A DNA stretch of 25,552 nt from an uncultured Erythrobacteraceae bacterium (GTDB lineage: Bacteria > Pseudomonadota > Alphaproteobacteria > Sphingomonadales > Sphingomonadaceae). How positions within the stretch are numbered: the first letter of the stretch is position 1; every line of letters starts with the position of its first letter. The DNA lies in NCBI GenBank assembly GCA_946482075.1, contig CAMLQG010000044.1:1-25552 (forward strand), in the 5' to 3' direction. The position numbers and the translations under genes are program-made. The notes under the pieces were generated by a model. The model did no database searches. It was given only the letters and a program-made list of their open reading frames with translations, and was not told the DNA's origin. Shown piece after piece: positions 16,452 through 24,408 of the stretch.

Positions 16452-16520
16452 CGTCATTCCCGCGAAAGCGGGAATCCAGAGCCCAGCGCATGCTGGATTC
16501 CCGCTTTCGCGGGAATGACG
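16452..16520. repeat. Large inverted repeat made of two dRS3-like palindromes
   Basis: Two perfect 28-bp arms (16452-16479 and 16493-16520) face each other across a 13-bp spacer. Each arm holds the palindrome ATTCCCGC-GAAA-GCGGGAAT (or its complement), which fits the ATTCCC-N8-GGGAAT consensus of the neisserial dRS3 repeat. It is also a frequent intergenic repeat in other proteobacteria. The element lies between moxR and the VWA gene, inside what should be one transcript, where it can form a very stable RNA hairpin. Confidence 0.9.
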
Positions 16521-16544
16521 AAATAGAGCATGAGTGCAAAGTAT

Positions 16545-17393
16545 TCACCTGTTCCGCCGCGCCATGAAGGCCAGGCGTTCGAACAGCATGATGTCCTGTT
16601 CGTTCTTCAGGAGCGCACCGTGGAGCGGAGGGATCGCCTTGGTGGGATCGCGGTTCTGCAGGACGTCCAAGGGCATGTCCTCGTTCAGCAGCAGCTTGAG
16701 CCAGTCGAGCAGTTCGGACGTGCTGGGCTTCTTCTTCAGTCCCGGTACTTCTCGGACTTCATAGAAGATCTCCATCGCCTTGGTGACGAGCTGCTTCTGG
16801 ATGCCGGGGAAGTGGACTTCGATGATGTCTCGCATCGTCTCGTGATCGGGGAACTTGATGTAATGGAAGAAGCATCGACGCAGGAACGCGTCGGGCAGTT
16901 CCTTCTCATTGTTCGACGTGATCACTACGATCGGGCGTTCCTTCGCCTCGATCCGCTCCTGCGTCTCGTAGACGTCGAAGCTCATGCGATCGAGTTCCTG
17001 CAACAGGTCGTTCGGGAATTCGATATCGGCCTTGTCGATCTCGTCGATCAGCAGGACGGGAAGCTGGTCCGCAGTGAAGGCTTCCCACAGCTTGCCGCGC
17101 TTGATGTAATTGCGGATGTCGTGGACGCGTTCGTCGCCCAGCTGGCCGTCACGCAGGCGGGCGACCGCGTCATATTCGTAGAGCCCCTGCTGCGCCTTGG
17201 TGGTGGACTTCACGTTCCATTCGATCAGCGGAGCGTCCAGCGCCTTGGATATCTCATGTGCCAGCACGGTCTTGCCGGTGCCGGGCTCGCCTTTCACCAG
17301 CAGCGGACGGCGCAGCAGCACGGCGGCATTGACGGCGACCTTGAGATCTTCGGTGGCGATGTATTTTTCGGTGCCTTGAAAGCGCTGGGTCAT
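16545..17393 (-). CDS. MoxR family AAA+ ATPase
   Basis: This 282-aa AAA+ ATPase of the MoxR group typically works with a VWA partner to mature enzyme complexes. Motifs counted from 17393 are Walker A GEPGTGKT (35-42), Walker B LLIDEIDKAD (114-123), sensor 1 VVITSNNEKELP, and an arginine-finger region DAFLRRCFFHYIKFP. A C-terminal lid follows (STSELLDWLKLLL). The ATG at 17393 is preceded by AGGAAG with suitable spacing; the frame is open to 17453 but without similarity. The VWA/CoxE-like gene follows on the same strand after 141 bp that carry the dRS3-like repeat. The client complex is unknown; no dehydrogenase or oxidase subunit genes are in view. Confidence 0.93.
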   Translation of the reverse strand: MTQRFQGTEKYIATEDLKVAVNAAVLLRRPLLVKGEPGTGKTVLAHEISKALDAPLIEWNVKSTTKAQQGLYEYDAVARLRDGQLGDERVHDIRNYIKRGKLWEAFTADQLPVLLIDEIDKADIEFPNDLLQELDRMSFDVYETQERIEAKERPIVVITSNNEKELPDAFLRRCFFHYIKFPDHETMRDIIEVHFPGIQKQLVTKAMEIFYEVREVPGLKKKPSTSELLDWLKLLLNEDMPLDVLQNRDPTKAIPPLHGALLKNEQDIMLFERLAFMARRNR

Positions 17394-17661
17394 AATCTTC
17401 CTGTCGTTCGTCCTCTCGGGGCGGTGCCTAGAGAGGCCCGTTGCGCCCGGCAAGGGCTTGCGCGAACCGGAGGGGTTTACACAGTTGACACTGTCCTGGG
17501 AGAAAAACTCCCGCCCCTCGAAACCCTCTCAGAAAGGCTGGAATCGCGCGGGTTTGGACATGGGCCATCGGAAGACCATGCAGAGGAAGACCAACGTAGG
17601 AAAGTGATTTTTTGCATGTCGCCGCTCCCCGTGGCGGATCGCGCCACAGGGAGGGAAGCAA
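17394..17661. other. Gap between moxR and the second TonB receptor
   Basis: This 268-bp stretch holds no convincing gene. It should contain the moxR promoter (minus strand) and the end of the receptor transcript. I see ACAGT-TGAC-ACTGT at 17481-17494, a GGGAG-AAAAA-CTCCC hairpin at 17498-17512, and the terminator-like hairpin at 17625-17653. No confident -35/-10 pair was found. Confidence 0.4.
17625..17653 (-). terminator. Hairpin after the second TonB receptor
   Basis: CTCCCCGTGGCG and CGCCACAGGGAG pair over 12 bp with a single mismatch around a 5-nt loop, 8 bp beyond the receptor stop. No U tract follows on the minus strand. It resembles the hairpin at 5061-5083 behind the other receptor in position and GC content. 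Confidence 0.6.
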
Positions 17662-20112
17662 TCAGAAACGAACGATCAGTTCGCCGCCGAAGGTGCGCGG
17701 GGCGCCTGGCGCGGAGGAATAGGCCGAGCCGGATGCCTGAGCGTAGTAGTTCACATTGTACTTCCGGTCGGTGATGTTCTTCATCCAGAAACGGACCGTC
17801 AGATTGTCGAAGGCGGCCGGCGAGAACGCCACCGAACCGTCCAGCAGGAAGTGAGCCGGTTCCTTGATGACATTGTCCGCATCCCAGTTGAAATTGCTCG
17901 CATAGTTCGCGTTCAGATCGAAGGACAGCTTGCCCGCGCTGGCCAGCTCGGTTTCGTAATTGACTGCCGCGTTGAACTTCCACTTCGACGCATAGGGCAG
18001 GCGATTGCCCTTGGCATCGATCTGGATGGTATTGAGGTTGCCAGGAGCGAGCGGCGGAGCCGGCGCTAGCAGAGCGCATTCCGCCGGACTTACCACCGGG
18101 CTGGGGCAATAGGCCGGTGCATCCGGGAATTCACGGAACTTGGCATCGAGATACGATCCGGCGAAACGCAAGGTAAGTCCCTCGGCGGCGGCCACCGTCA
18201 CATCGATTTCAGCGCCCTTGGTACGCGCGGAACCGGCGTTCTTCAGAAAGACCAAGCCATTGCGCTGCGCCTGCACCTGCGGACTGTCGATGTCGTTCCA
18301 GAAAAGCGCCAGATTGACGCGCACCTTGCGATCGAACAGTTCCGATTTCAGGCCAATTTCATAGGCATCCACCACTTCGGGGCGAAGCGCCGCGGAATCG
18401 AGCGGGAGCGTGTTGAAAGTGCCCGCCTTGTAGCCGCGGCTGATGCTGGCATAGACCATGACATCATCGTTGAACTTGTGGTCGATCGACCCTTTCCAGG
18501 TCACCTTCTTGAAATTCTCCTTTTCGGGGCCCCCGCTCGGCGTCGTGGGCGTGCGCGCCTGGATCGCGGCAAGCGTTGCGTTGGCCTGGTCCGCCGTGAG
18601 CCCTCCGCCGCCGGGCGTCTGGAAGAAATCGAACAGGAATGCTGCCTGATCCGCCGTGAAAGTGATCTGTTGCGATCCCCGGCCGATCACCTGATCCTTG
18701 GTATAGCGCAAGCCCCCCGTCACATTGGTGCGTTCGCCAAGCGGCACGGTTACTTGCGCGAACCCGGCATAGGATTTCACCTTCTGCTGCCCATAAAGAT
18801 CAATGGCGGCAAGACCGCCGCCGGCCGGGACGGAGACGGCCGGGCCGGCGATCCTGGTCGGATTGAAGCCGCCATCCGCATTCAGATAGTAAGCGCCCAC
18901 GATCCATGTCACGGGCGAGAACGGCTTCGACTTCAGCTGGAATTCCTGGCTGAACTGCCTGTCGACGATGTTGAGATCATAGAACGCCCAGGCGTAAGGT
19001 GAATAATTGCCATTCGCGAAGAAGGTTTCCTTATTCTTGCGATAGGCGGTGATGCTCACGAAATCGGCAAAGCCCATCTCCTGATCGAGCCGGCCGGAGA
19101 AGCCGTAGCCCTCCGAAGTATCATATTGAGGACCGGTATCTGTCCTCGATCCCGGATAGCGGTGCGTCGGCAGCGATACGTCATAGAAGCCGAGCTTGGG
19201 CATCACTTGCGAGGGACAGGGATGCAGACCGCAAACATTGGCGAAGCCGTTATGCGGACCATCGGGCGTGCCCCCGATCGTGCCCGGGAACGGACGGGCA
19301 TAGAAACCGATCTCGCTGCGGCTCTTCTGATAATAGCCGATCAGCTTCAGGGTCGTCGTATTGGTCAGTTCGGCGAGGATCTTGCCGCGGGCGCTGAAGC
19401 TGCGGTTCCGCCAGTAATCGTCCCCGCCGGGCGCAAAGCCTTTCGACGTATCGAACGGATCGACCAATTGCTTGTTCTTGCCCCAGCCGTCATGCTGCTT
19501 GTGATAGCTGACCGCCAGATTGGCAGCCACGCGCGATCCGAAGGGTATGCTCAGATATCCTTTGGCATCGACAGTATCGAAATTGGCGTAGCCCAGCCGG
19601 CCTTCGAATTCCATTTTGTCGAGTTTCGGGTCGCGTGTGTAAATCGAGATGACGCCGCCGCTTGCATTTCGACCGAACAGCGTGCCTTGCGGCCCCTTGA
19701 GGACTTCGACGCGCTCCACGCTCGACAGATCGAAGAACGGCGCCGAGGCGCGGACGAAATACACATCGTCGATATAGACCGGAACGCTGGCTTCATTGCC
19801 GGCGGTCGTGACGGGATTGCCGACGCCGCGGATGAAGGTCGTGACCACGCCGGTGGCCTGGCCGATCTGCAGGGTGGGATCGATCCGGCTCAGTTCGCGA
19901 ACTTCAGTCACGCCCTGCGCGACAAGGGTATCGCCGCCGATCGCAGTAATCGCGAGCGGCGTTTCCTGAACGTTCTGTTCGCGCTTCTGTGCGGTCACGA
20001 CGATTTCGGTCAGACCTCCCCCCTGCGGCGCGTCTTGCGCGGAGGCAGAAGCGGAAATGGCCAAGGCCGCACAGCCTCCCAATGACCATGCGCCAATCTT
20101 CGGGTATTTCAT
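17662..20112 (-). CDS. TonB-dependent outer-membrane receptor (second)
   Basis: This 816-aa receptor is of the classic sphingomonad type. The ATG at 20112 follows GGGAGGG with 5-nt spacing. A signal peptide of about 25 residues ends SASA-QD, and the TonB-box-like LTEIVVTAQKREQNVQETP covers about 34-52. The plug carries FIRGVGNP, VYIDDVYFVR and VEVLKGPQGTLFGRNASGGVI. The barrel ends in the canonical terminal Phe (GELIVRF), the BAM signal. The gene is divergent from the TetR-type regulator across a 333-bp region rich in palindromes, which strongly suggests regulated expression. The substrate is unknown. It is only distantly like the first receptor and differs in its plug motif, so the two are not recent duplicates. 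Confidence 0.95.
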   Translation of the reverse strand: MKYPKIGAWSLGGCAALAISASASAQDAPQGGGLTEIVVTAQKREQNVQETPLAITAIGGDTLVAQGVTEVRELSRIDPTLQIGQATGVVTTFIRGVGNPVTTAGNEASVPVYIDDVYFVRASAPFFDLSSVERVEVLKGPQGTLFGRNASGGVISIYTRDPKLDKMEFEGRLGYANFDTVDAKGYLSIPFGSRVAANLAVSYHKQHDGWGKNKQLVDPFDTSKGFAPGGDDYWRNRSFSARGKILAELTNTTTLKLIGYYQKSRSEIGFYARPFPGTIGGTPDGPHNGFANVCGLHPCPSQVMPKLGFYDVSLPTHRYPGSRTDTGPQYDTSEGYGFSGRLDQEMGFADFVSITAYRKNKETFFANGNYSPYAWAFYDLNIVDRQFSQEFQLKSKPFSPVTWIVGAYYLNADGGFNPTRIAGPAVSVPAGGGLAAIDLYGQQKVKSYAGFAQVTVPLGERTNVTGGLRYTKDQVIGRGSQQITFTADQAAFLFDFFQTPGGGGLTADQANATLAAIQARTPTTPSGGPEKENFKKVTWKGSIDHKFNDDVMVYASISRGYKAGTFNTLPLDSAALRPEVVDAYEIGLKSELFDRKVRVNLALFWNDIDSPQVQAQRNGLVFLKNAGSARTKGAEIDVTVAAAEGLTLRFAGSYLDAKFREFPDAPAYCPSPVVSPAECALLAPAPPLAPGNLNTIQIDAKGNRLPYASKWKFNAAVNYETELASAGKLSFDLNANYASNFNWDADNVIKEPAHFLLDGSVAFSPAAFDNLTVRFWMKNITDRKYNVNYYAQASGSAYSSAPGAPRTFGGELIVRF

Positions 20113-20134
20113 CGTTCCCTCCCTTTGTTTTCTG

Positions 20135-20157
20135 TCAGGTGTATCAAAAATACCTGA
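20135..20157. promoter_or_regulatory. Inverted repeat close to the receptor start
   Basis: TCAGGT and ACCTGA form 6-bp arms around an 11-bp AT-rich spacer; with one extra base the arms extend to TCAGGTgTAT / ATACCTGA. It lies about 23-45 bp upstream of the receptor ATG, so it would fall in the 5' leader or overlap the promoter. It could be an operator or a leader hairpin. Confidence 0.5.
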
Positions 20158-20175
20158 GTTTTATTCTAGACCGCC

Positions 20176-20204
20176 CTGTCCAAGACGCCACTTGGCTGTC
20201 CAAG
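20176..20204. repeat. CTGTCCAAG direct repeat, 20-bp period
   Basis: CTGTCCAAG occurs at 20176-20184 and 20196-20204, exactly 20 bp apart, about two helical turns. CTTGG at 20191-20195 lies between them, so CCAAG-N6-CTTGG-N4-CCAAG gives two overlapping inverted repeats. The related string TGTCCAGG recurs at 20290. This is the pattern expected of cooperative regulator binding sites. Confidence 0.55.
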
Positions 20205-20290
20205 GAAATAAACGATATGCGGAGCAGCCGCTTTATGAGCTAAAGGCAGTCTGACAATTATCATGCCCATGGCTTTTTGAGAGGCCTATT

Positions 20291-20316
20291 GTCCAGGTCG
20301 CCTTGAGTCCCTGGAC
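20291..20316. promoter_or_regulatory. GTCCAGG inverted repeat
   Basis: GTCCAGG (20291-20297) and CCTGGAC (20310-20316) are perfect 7-bp arms around a 12-bp spacer. With one bulged base, the symmetry extends outward by ATT/AAT. The half-site resembles the TGTCCAAG repeats 100 bp to the left, which supports recognition by one protein. Confidence 0.55.
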
Positions 20317-20374
20317 TAATTTTTAGTTGTGCTCGCCGGCTGTCAATGTCGCCTCTGGAACACCGGTTATTTCT

Positions 20375-20403
20375 GTTTTACGCTATCGCAGAAAGCATAA
20401 AAC
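20375..20403. promoter_or_regulatory. Long inverted repeat just upstream of the TetR-type gene
   Basis: GTTTTACGCT and AGCATAAAAC form 10-bp arms with one mismatch around a 9-bp spacer, ending 42 bp before the regulator ATG. Position and symmetry fit an autoregulatory TetR-family operator; a leader hairpin is the alternative. Confidence 0.55.
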
Positions 20404-20445
20404 GCTCGGTCGCAGATGTGTTTGTTCAAATGTCCGGGAGGGGTC

Positions 20446-21165
20446 ATGAGGACAGGTGACGGATTGGCTTCGCTTGACCAGATGGGTATGCCGCATCCGG
20501 ACAAGCCGCTGAATGTCGTGTTCGACAGTGCTGCCGTGCTCGCGCAACGACCGCAGCCGCGCTGGGCGAGCCAGCGACTTCGCCGGGCCGAAATCTTGGC
20601 GGCAACTCGCCGGATGATCGCCGAAAACTCGACAAGGAATGTCACGATGCGGATGATCGCATCGGCTGCGGACGTATCGATCCCGACAATCCACAATCTC
20701 ATCGGCGCACGCAACGACGTGATCGTCCGTGCCATAAATGATCATACATCCTCTTTAGCCCGCTATGCGGCCACATCGATGTCTTCAGAGAATTTTCTAG
20801 TCTCTCATGCCGAGAGCTACTGGCGGACGGCAATGGTGGCGCCGGACTTCCTGCGCAGCATATCGCTGGGCTACAGTACCGATCGATCCCTGCATGAATT
20901 CTGGCTCAAGCATGGTGTCGCGGTGGTCGAACATGGTCTTCGCCACCGCTCCATGGCAGGCTTTTTATCCAAGCGCGTGGATATCTCGCATTTGGCAATG
21001 CGCACTTCGATGCTGATCAGTGCAACAGTTCACGAATGGGCGATCGGCAGCCTGGATACCGAGCGCCTGCGCACCGAGCTGGCGTTCGTGGCTGAATGCA
21101 TTTTATGGGACGCCACAAGACCCGGGAACAACCATCGGCATTTCGGCGGCAGCCTTCAATCTTGA
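20446..21165 (+). CDS. TetR/AcrR-type transcriptional regulator
   Basis: This 239-aa regulator has a helix-turn-helix of the TetR type at about 67-90 (NVTMRMIASAADVSIPTIHNLIGARNDVI), preceded by helix 1 (RRAEILAATRRMIAEN). The usual YxxF after the recognition helix is replaced by HNLI, a variant I recall in sphingomonad regulators. The ~40 residues before helix 1 are longer than typical. The C-terminal helical ligand domain is poorly conserved and gives no ligand clue. The ATG at 20446 has GGGAGGGG upstream; an in-frame ATG at 20416 is less likely. It is divergent from the second TonB receptor and ends 4 bp from the end of parE. Most likely it controls the receptor and itself. Confidence 0.85.
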   Translation: MRTGDGLASLDQMGMPHPDKPLNVVFDSAAVLAQRPQPRWASQRLRRAEILAATRRMIAENSTRNVTMRMIASAADVSIPTIHNLIGARNDVIVRAINDHTSSLARYAATSMSSENFLVSHAESYWRTAMVAPDFLRSISLGYSTDRSLHEFWLKHGVAVVEHGLRHRSMAGFLSKRVDISHLAMRTSMLISATVHEWAIGSLDTERLRTELAFVAECILWDATRPGNNHRHFGGSLQS

Positions 21166-21169
21166 GCCG

Positions 21170-23146
21170 TCAAGCGTCGATCAGATCGCGATCCACCTCG
21201 CCCGCATGATTCTGGATGAACATGAAGCGGTGCTCCGGGTTCCGCCCCATCAGCTGGTCGACCAGTTCCTTCACCGCCGCCCGGTCCTCATATTCCGGGG
21301 GCAGGGTGATACGGATCATTCCACGGCTTGCAGGATCCATCGTCGTCTCGCGAAGCTGTTGCGGGTTCATTTCGCCGAGGCCCTTGAAGCGGGCGACTTC
21401 CACTTTCTTGCCCTTGAATGTGGTGGCTTCCAGCTCCGCCCGATGAGCATCGTCACGGGCATAGGCACTCTCCTTCCCGGCCGTCAGGCGGTAGAGCGGG
21501 GGCTGGGCGAGGAAGAGATGCCCGCGCCGGACCACTTCCGTCATTTCCTGGAAGAAGAACGTCATCAGCAGGGTGGCGATATGCGCGCCGTCCACGTCCG
21601 CGTCCGTCATGATCACGATGCGATCGTAGCGGAGCTGTTCCGGGTCGCAGTCCTTGCGGGTGCCGCAGCCGAGCGCGAGGCTGAGATCGGCGATTTCCTG
21701 GTTCGCCCGGATCTTGTCTAGGCTAGCGGAAGCGACGTTCAGAATCTTGCCACGGATCGGCAGGATCGCCTGAGTCTTGCGATTTCGCGCCTGCTTGGCG
21801 CTGCCGCCCGCGGAATCGCCTTCGACGATGAACAGCTCGGTCTCGCCATCGCCTTCGCCCGAACAATCGGTGAGCTTGCCCGGCAGGCGCAGCTTCTTCG
21901 CGTTGGTCGCGGTCTTGCGCTTCACTTCGCGCTCCGCCTTGCGGCGCAGGCGTTCGTCCATCCGCTCCATCACCGAGCCGAGCAGCGCCTTGCCGCGCTC
22001 CATATTGTCGGTGAGGAAATGGTCGAAATGGTCGCGAACCGCATTCTCGACCAGGCGTGCCGCTTCGGGCGAGGTCAGGCGATCCTTGGTCTGGCTCTGG
22101 AACTGGGGCTCACGGATGAAGACGGACAGCATGATCTCGCTGCCGGCCATCACGTCATCGGCGGAAATGTCCTTGGCCTTCTTCTGGCCGACCAGCTCGC
22201 CGAAGGCGCGCAGGCCGCGCGTGAGGGCGGAACGCAGGCCCTGCTCATGCGTGCCGCCATCGGGGGTGGGAACGGTGTTGCAGTACCAGCTTGTGGAACC
22301 GTCGGACCAGAGCGGCCAGGCGATCGCCCATTCGACGCGGCCCTGTCCGTCCGGGAAATCCTGCCGCCCGGCGAAAGGCTGCGCGGTGACGCATTCACGC
22401 CCGCCGATTTCCTCGGCCAGATGGTCCGCCAAACCTCCGGGGAACTGGAACACAGCCTCCTGCGGCACGTCATCGGAAGCGAGCGAAGGCGCGCATTTCC
22501 AACGGATTTCGACGCCCGCATAGAGATAGGCCTTGGAACGAGCGAGGCGGAACAGGCGTGCAGGCTTGAACCGACGGTCGCCGAAAATCTCCTCGTCCGG
22601 CGTGAAGCCGACCGAAGTGCCGCGCCGGTTGGGCGTGCTGCCCAGCCGCTGCAAGCCGCCCAGCGTGACGCCACGCGCGAATTCCTGCGCGTAGAGCTCC
22701 TTGTTACGGGCGACTTCGACGCGTGTGTGGGATGACAACGCATTGACCACGCTGACACCCACGCCATGCAATCCGCCGCTGGTGGCATAGGCCTTGCCGG
22801 AGAACTTGCCGCCCGAGTGGAGCGTGGAGAGGATCACTTCCAGCGTGGACTTGCCGGGGAACTTGGGATGTTCGTCAACCGGCATGCCGCGGCCATTATC
22901 GATGATCGTCAGGCGGTTGCCTTCATCCAGCACGACTTCGATCCGGGTGGCGTGGCCGGCCACCGCTTCATCCATCGAATTGTCGAGCACTTCGGCCGCG
23001 AGGTGATGCAGCGCGCGTTCGTCCGTGCCGCCGATATACATGCCGGGGCGCCTGCGGACCGGCTCCAGCCCTTCCAGCACTTCGATCGAGGATGCATCGT
23101 AATCGTCACCGCCCTGCGGCAGCTTGTCGAACAGGTCGTCGCTCAT
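21170..23146 (-). CDS. parE: DNA topoisomerase IV subunit B
   Basis: ParE is the ATPase subunit of topoisomerase IV, which with ParC decatenates replicated chromosomes. It is 658 aa, with no insert of the kind seen in long GyrB. The order is the GHKL ATPase domain (EVLDNSMDEAVAG, IDNGRGMPVD, HSGGKF, TSGGLHGVGVSVVNAL), the transducer with FQSQTKDRL, then TOPRIM (FIVEGDSAGGSAKQARNR and MTDADVDGAHI). The C-terminal FKGLGEMNPQQLRETTMDP closes the protein. The N-terminal phrase SSIEVLEGLEPVRRRPGMYIGGTDERALHHL is typical of alphaproteobacterial ParE. AGGA directly abuts the ATG at 23146, unusually close. GyrB is the only real alternative. It lies 56 bp downstream of the LpoA-like gene on the same strand. 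Confidence 0.94.
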   Translation of the reverse strand: MSDDLFDKLPQGGDDYDASSIEVLEGLEPVRRRPGMYIGGTDERALHHLAAEVLDNSMDEAVAGHATRIEVVLDEGNRLTIIDNGRGMPVDEHPKFPGKSTLEVILSTLHSGGKFSGKAYATSGGLHGVGVSVVNALSSHTRVEVARNKELYAQEFARGVTLGGLQRLGSTPNRRGTSVGFTPDEEIFGDRRFKPARLFRLARSKAYLYAGVEIRWKCAPSLASDDVPQEAVFQFPGGLADHLAEEIGGRECVTAQPFAGRQDFPDGQGRVEWAIAWPLWSDGSTSWYCNTVPTPDGGTHEQGLRSALTRGLRAFGELVGQKKAKDISADDVMAGSEIMLSVFIREPQFQSQTKDRLTSPEAARLVENAVRDHFDHFLTDNMERGKALLGSVMERMDERLRRKAEREVKRKTATNAKKLRLPGKLTDCSGEGDGETELFIVEGDSAGGSAKQARNRKTQAILPIRGKILNVASASLDKIRANQEIADLSLALGCGTRKDCDPEQLRYDRIVIMTDADVDGAHIATLLMTFFFQEMTEVVRRGHLFLAQPPLYRLTAGKESAYARDDAHRAELEATTFKGKKVEVARFKGLGEMNPQQLRETTMDPASRGMIRITLPPEYEDRAAVKELVDQLMGRNPEHRFMFIQNHAGEVDRDLIDA

Positions 23147-23156
23147 TCCTCGGCTA

Positions 23157-23179
23157 TAAGCGCAGGATTCCCGCGCTTA
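23157..23179 (-). terminator. Small hairpin between the LpoA-like gene and parE
   Basis: TAAGCGC and GCGCTTA are perfect 7-bp arms around a 9-nt loop in the 56-bp gap. On the minus strand it is followed by TATAGCC, not a U tract. It could be a weak terminator or a leader structure just ahead of parE. Confidence 0.35.
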
Positions 23180-23202
23180 CAAGGCGGCCCAGCCGGTTAT
23201 CG

Positions 23203-24369
23203 TCAGTCCGCGAACTTGGTGGGAGCGGGGGAGACCACCGTAACCGTGCCATTGCGGACTTCGCGCACTTCCATCGCGCGTTCGACAACCCCGTTGGGCA
23301 TGAAGCGAAACGCGCCGTCCATCCCCGCGAAGCCGCCCCGATCGAGCATCAGCTGGGTGGGAAAAGTAGTACCCGGCTTCCAGGTGCGCGAGATCTTCAG
23401 CGTCAGCAGAACCGCATCGTAACCCAGCGTGGCGATGCGATAGGGCTGGGCCGCGAAGCGGGTCTTGTAGCGGGCGGAAAACTGCTTGAAGCGGCCATCG
23501 GACACCGCGGAGAACCACGCCCCGTTCATCGCCTTGGCAGTGGGGATGCTGGCTTCCCCGCTCCACAATTCGGTGCCGATCAGCTGTGGCCTGGCGCCGC
23601 CGCCGGGCGCTTCCAGATTGCCGGCCGCGATCGCGGAAAGCCGCGCGCCATCGGCGATCAGCAGCGTGTCGAACCCGCCTTCACGGCGCAGCTTCTGGGC
23701 GGCAGCGATGATCGCAGCGCTGCCGCGATCATAAGTCTCGACCGCCGCCAGCGTGCCGCCCTCGCGCTTGACCGCACCGGTCAGCGAGATTTGGGCCCGC
23801 TTGCCGTATTCGCCTGATGGGATCAGCGCGGCGAAGCGCGAATGGCCCTTCGCACGCGCGAAAGCGACACTGCGCGAGATCGATTGGTCGGGAACATGGC
23901 CCATCAGGAACACGTCGCGGGCGGCGGTGGACACATCGTTGGAGAAGCTGATCAGCGGAACCTTGGCGGGGCGGGCCTTGGCCACGATCTCGCCCGTGGT
24001 GTCGCCCAGCAGCGGGCCGAGGATCAGCTTGTTGCCATCCGCGATGGCGCGCGCGGCCGCACTTCCGGCGCCGGTTGCCGTGTCATAGGTGGTGATGCGC
24101 AGCTGGCTCGCATTGGCATCGAGGATCGCCATGGTGGTAGCGTTGGCGATCGACTGGCCCACTGCGCCGTTCGGACCGGTCATCGGCACCAGCAGCGCGA
24201 TCCGATGGCGACCGTCATCGGTAGGCAGCACGTTCTCGTCCGGGCCGGTGGGCGTGGGGGCAGGGCCGCTCGTCTTCGGGATGACCGCGCAGCCCGCCAG
24301 AAAAGCGGTCGTCAGCGCCAGCGCGAAGGCACGCCTGTCCATGCGCCCATCCGTACGAATGCCCAACAT
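23203..24369 (-). CDS. LpoA-like penicillin-binding protein activator (lipoprotein)
   Basis: This 388-aa protein has a type I periplasmic-binding fold like the C-terminal domain of E. coli LpoA, the outer-membrane lipoprotein that stimulates PBP1A. A lipoprotein signal peptide ends in LAGC, with Cys27 as the lipidation site. The fold opens with HRIALLVPMTGPNGAVGQSIANAT and continues through KLILGPLLGDTTGEIV, VPLISFSNDVS and TLGYDAVLLTLKI. The N-terminal TPR half of E. coli LpoA is absent. ATG 24369 has GGGAG 8 nt upstream; ATG 24342, starting MDRRAFAL (slightly Tat-like), is an alternative. It is divergent from rsmI across 39 bp, and yraN follows rsmI, matching the lpoA-rsmI-yraN cluster of other proteobacteria. 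An ABC-type amino-acid-binding role is less likely given this context. Confidence 0.88.
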   Translation of the reverse strand: MLGIRTDGRMDRRAFALALTTAFLAGCAVIPKTSGPAPTPTGPDENVLPTDDGRHRIALLVPMTGPNGAVGQSIANATTMAILDANASQLRITTYDTATGAGSAAARAIADGNKLILGPLLGDTTGEIVAKARPAKVPLISFSNDVSTAARDVFLMGHVPDQSISRSVAFARAKGHSRFAALIPSGEYGKRAQISLTGAVKREGGTLAAVETYDRGSAAIIAAAQKLRREGGFDTLLIADGARLSAIAAGNLEAPGGGARPQLIGTELWSGEASIPTAKAMNGAWFSAVSDGRFKQFSARYKTRFAAQPYRIATLGYDAVLLTLKISRTWKPGTTFPTQLMLDRGGFAGMDGAFRFMPNGVVERAMEVREVRNGTVTVVSPAPTKFAD

Positions 24370-24408
24370 GCTTGCTGCTCCCTACCTCTCTGGTCCAAGA
24401 GACCGCTC

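Larger units (their letters stand above)
20113..20445. promoter_or_regulatory. Divergent control region between the receptor and the TetR-type regulator
   Basis: This 333-bp stretch has no gene and is clearly more AT-rich than its surroundings. It holds four sets of symmetrical or repeated sites, listed separately: 20135-20157, 20176-20204, 20290-20316 and 20375-20403. Both the receptor and the regulator must be transcribed from here. I could not identify convincing -35/-10 elements for either. Confidence 0.7.

Noticed and set aside
15111..16526. A 471-residue plus-strand frame opposite the VWA gene
   Set aside because: Shadow frame. Its C-terminus is only the translation of the dRS3-like repeat (RESGNP...WIPAFAGMT), which appears as spurious protein in many genomes.
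17481..17494. TTGACA within ACAGT-TGAC-ACTGT as a promoter or operator
   Set aside because: No -10 element at a suitable distance on the plus strand and no plus-strand gene downstream; the arms are only 5 bp.
17428..17661. A 77-residue minus-strand frame upstream of moxR
   Set aside because: No similarity or ribosome-binding site, and it overlaps the receptor terminator hairpin.
17662..20112. Lipoprotein signal (LGGC) in the second TonB receptor
   Set aside because: The position before Gly-Cys does not fit a good lipobox, and a normal signal peptidase I site (SASA-QD) follows.
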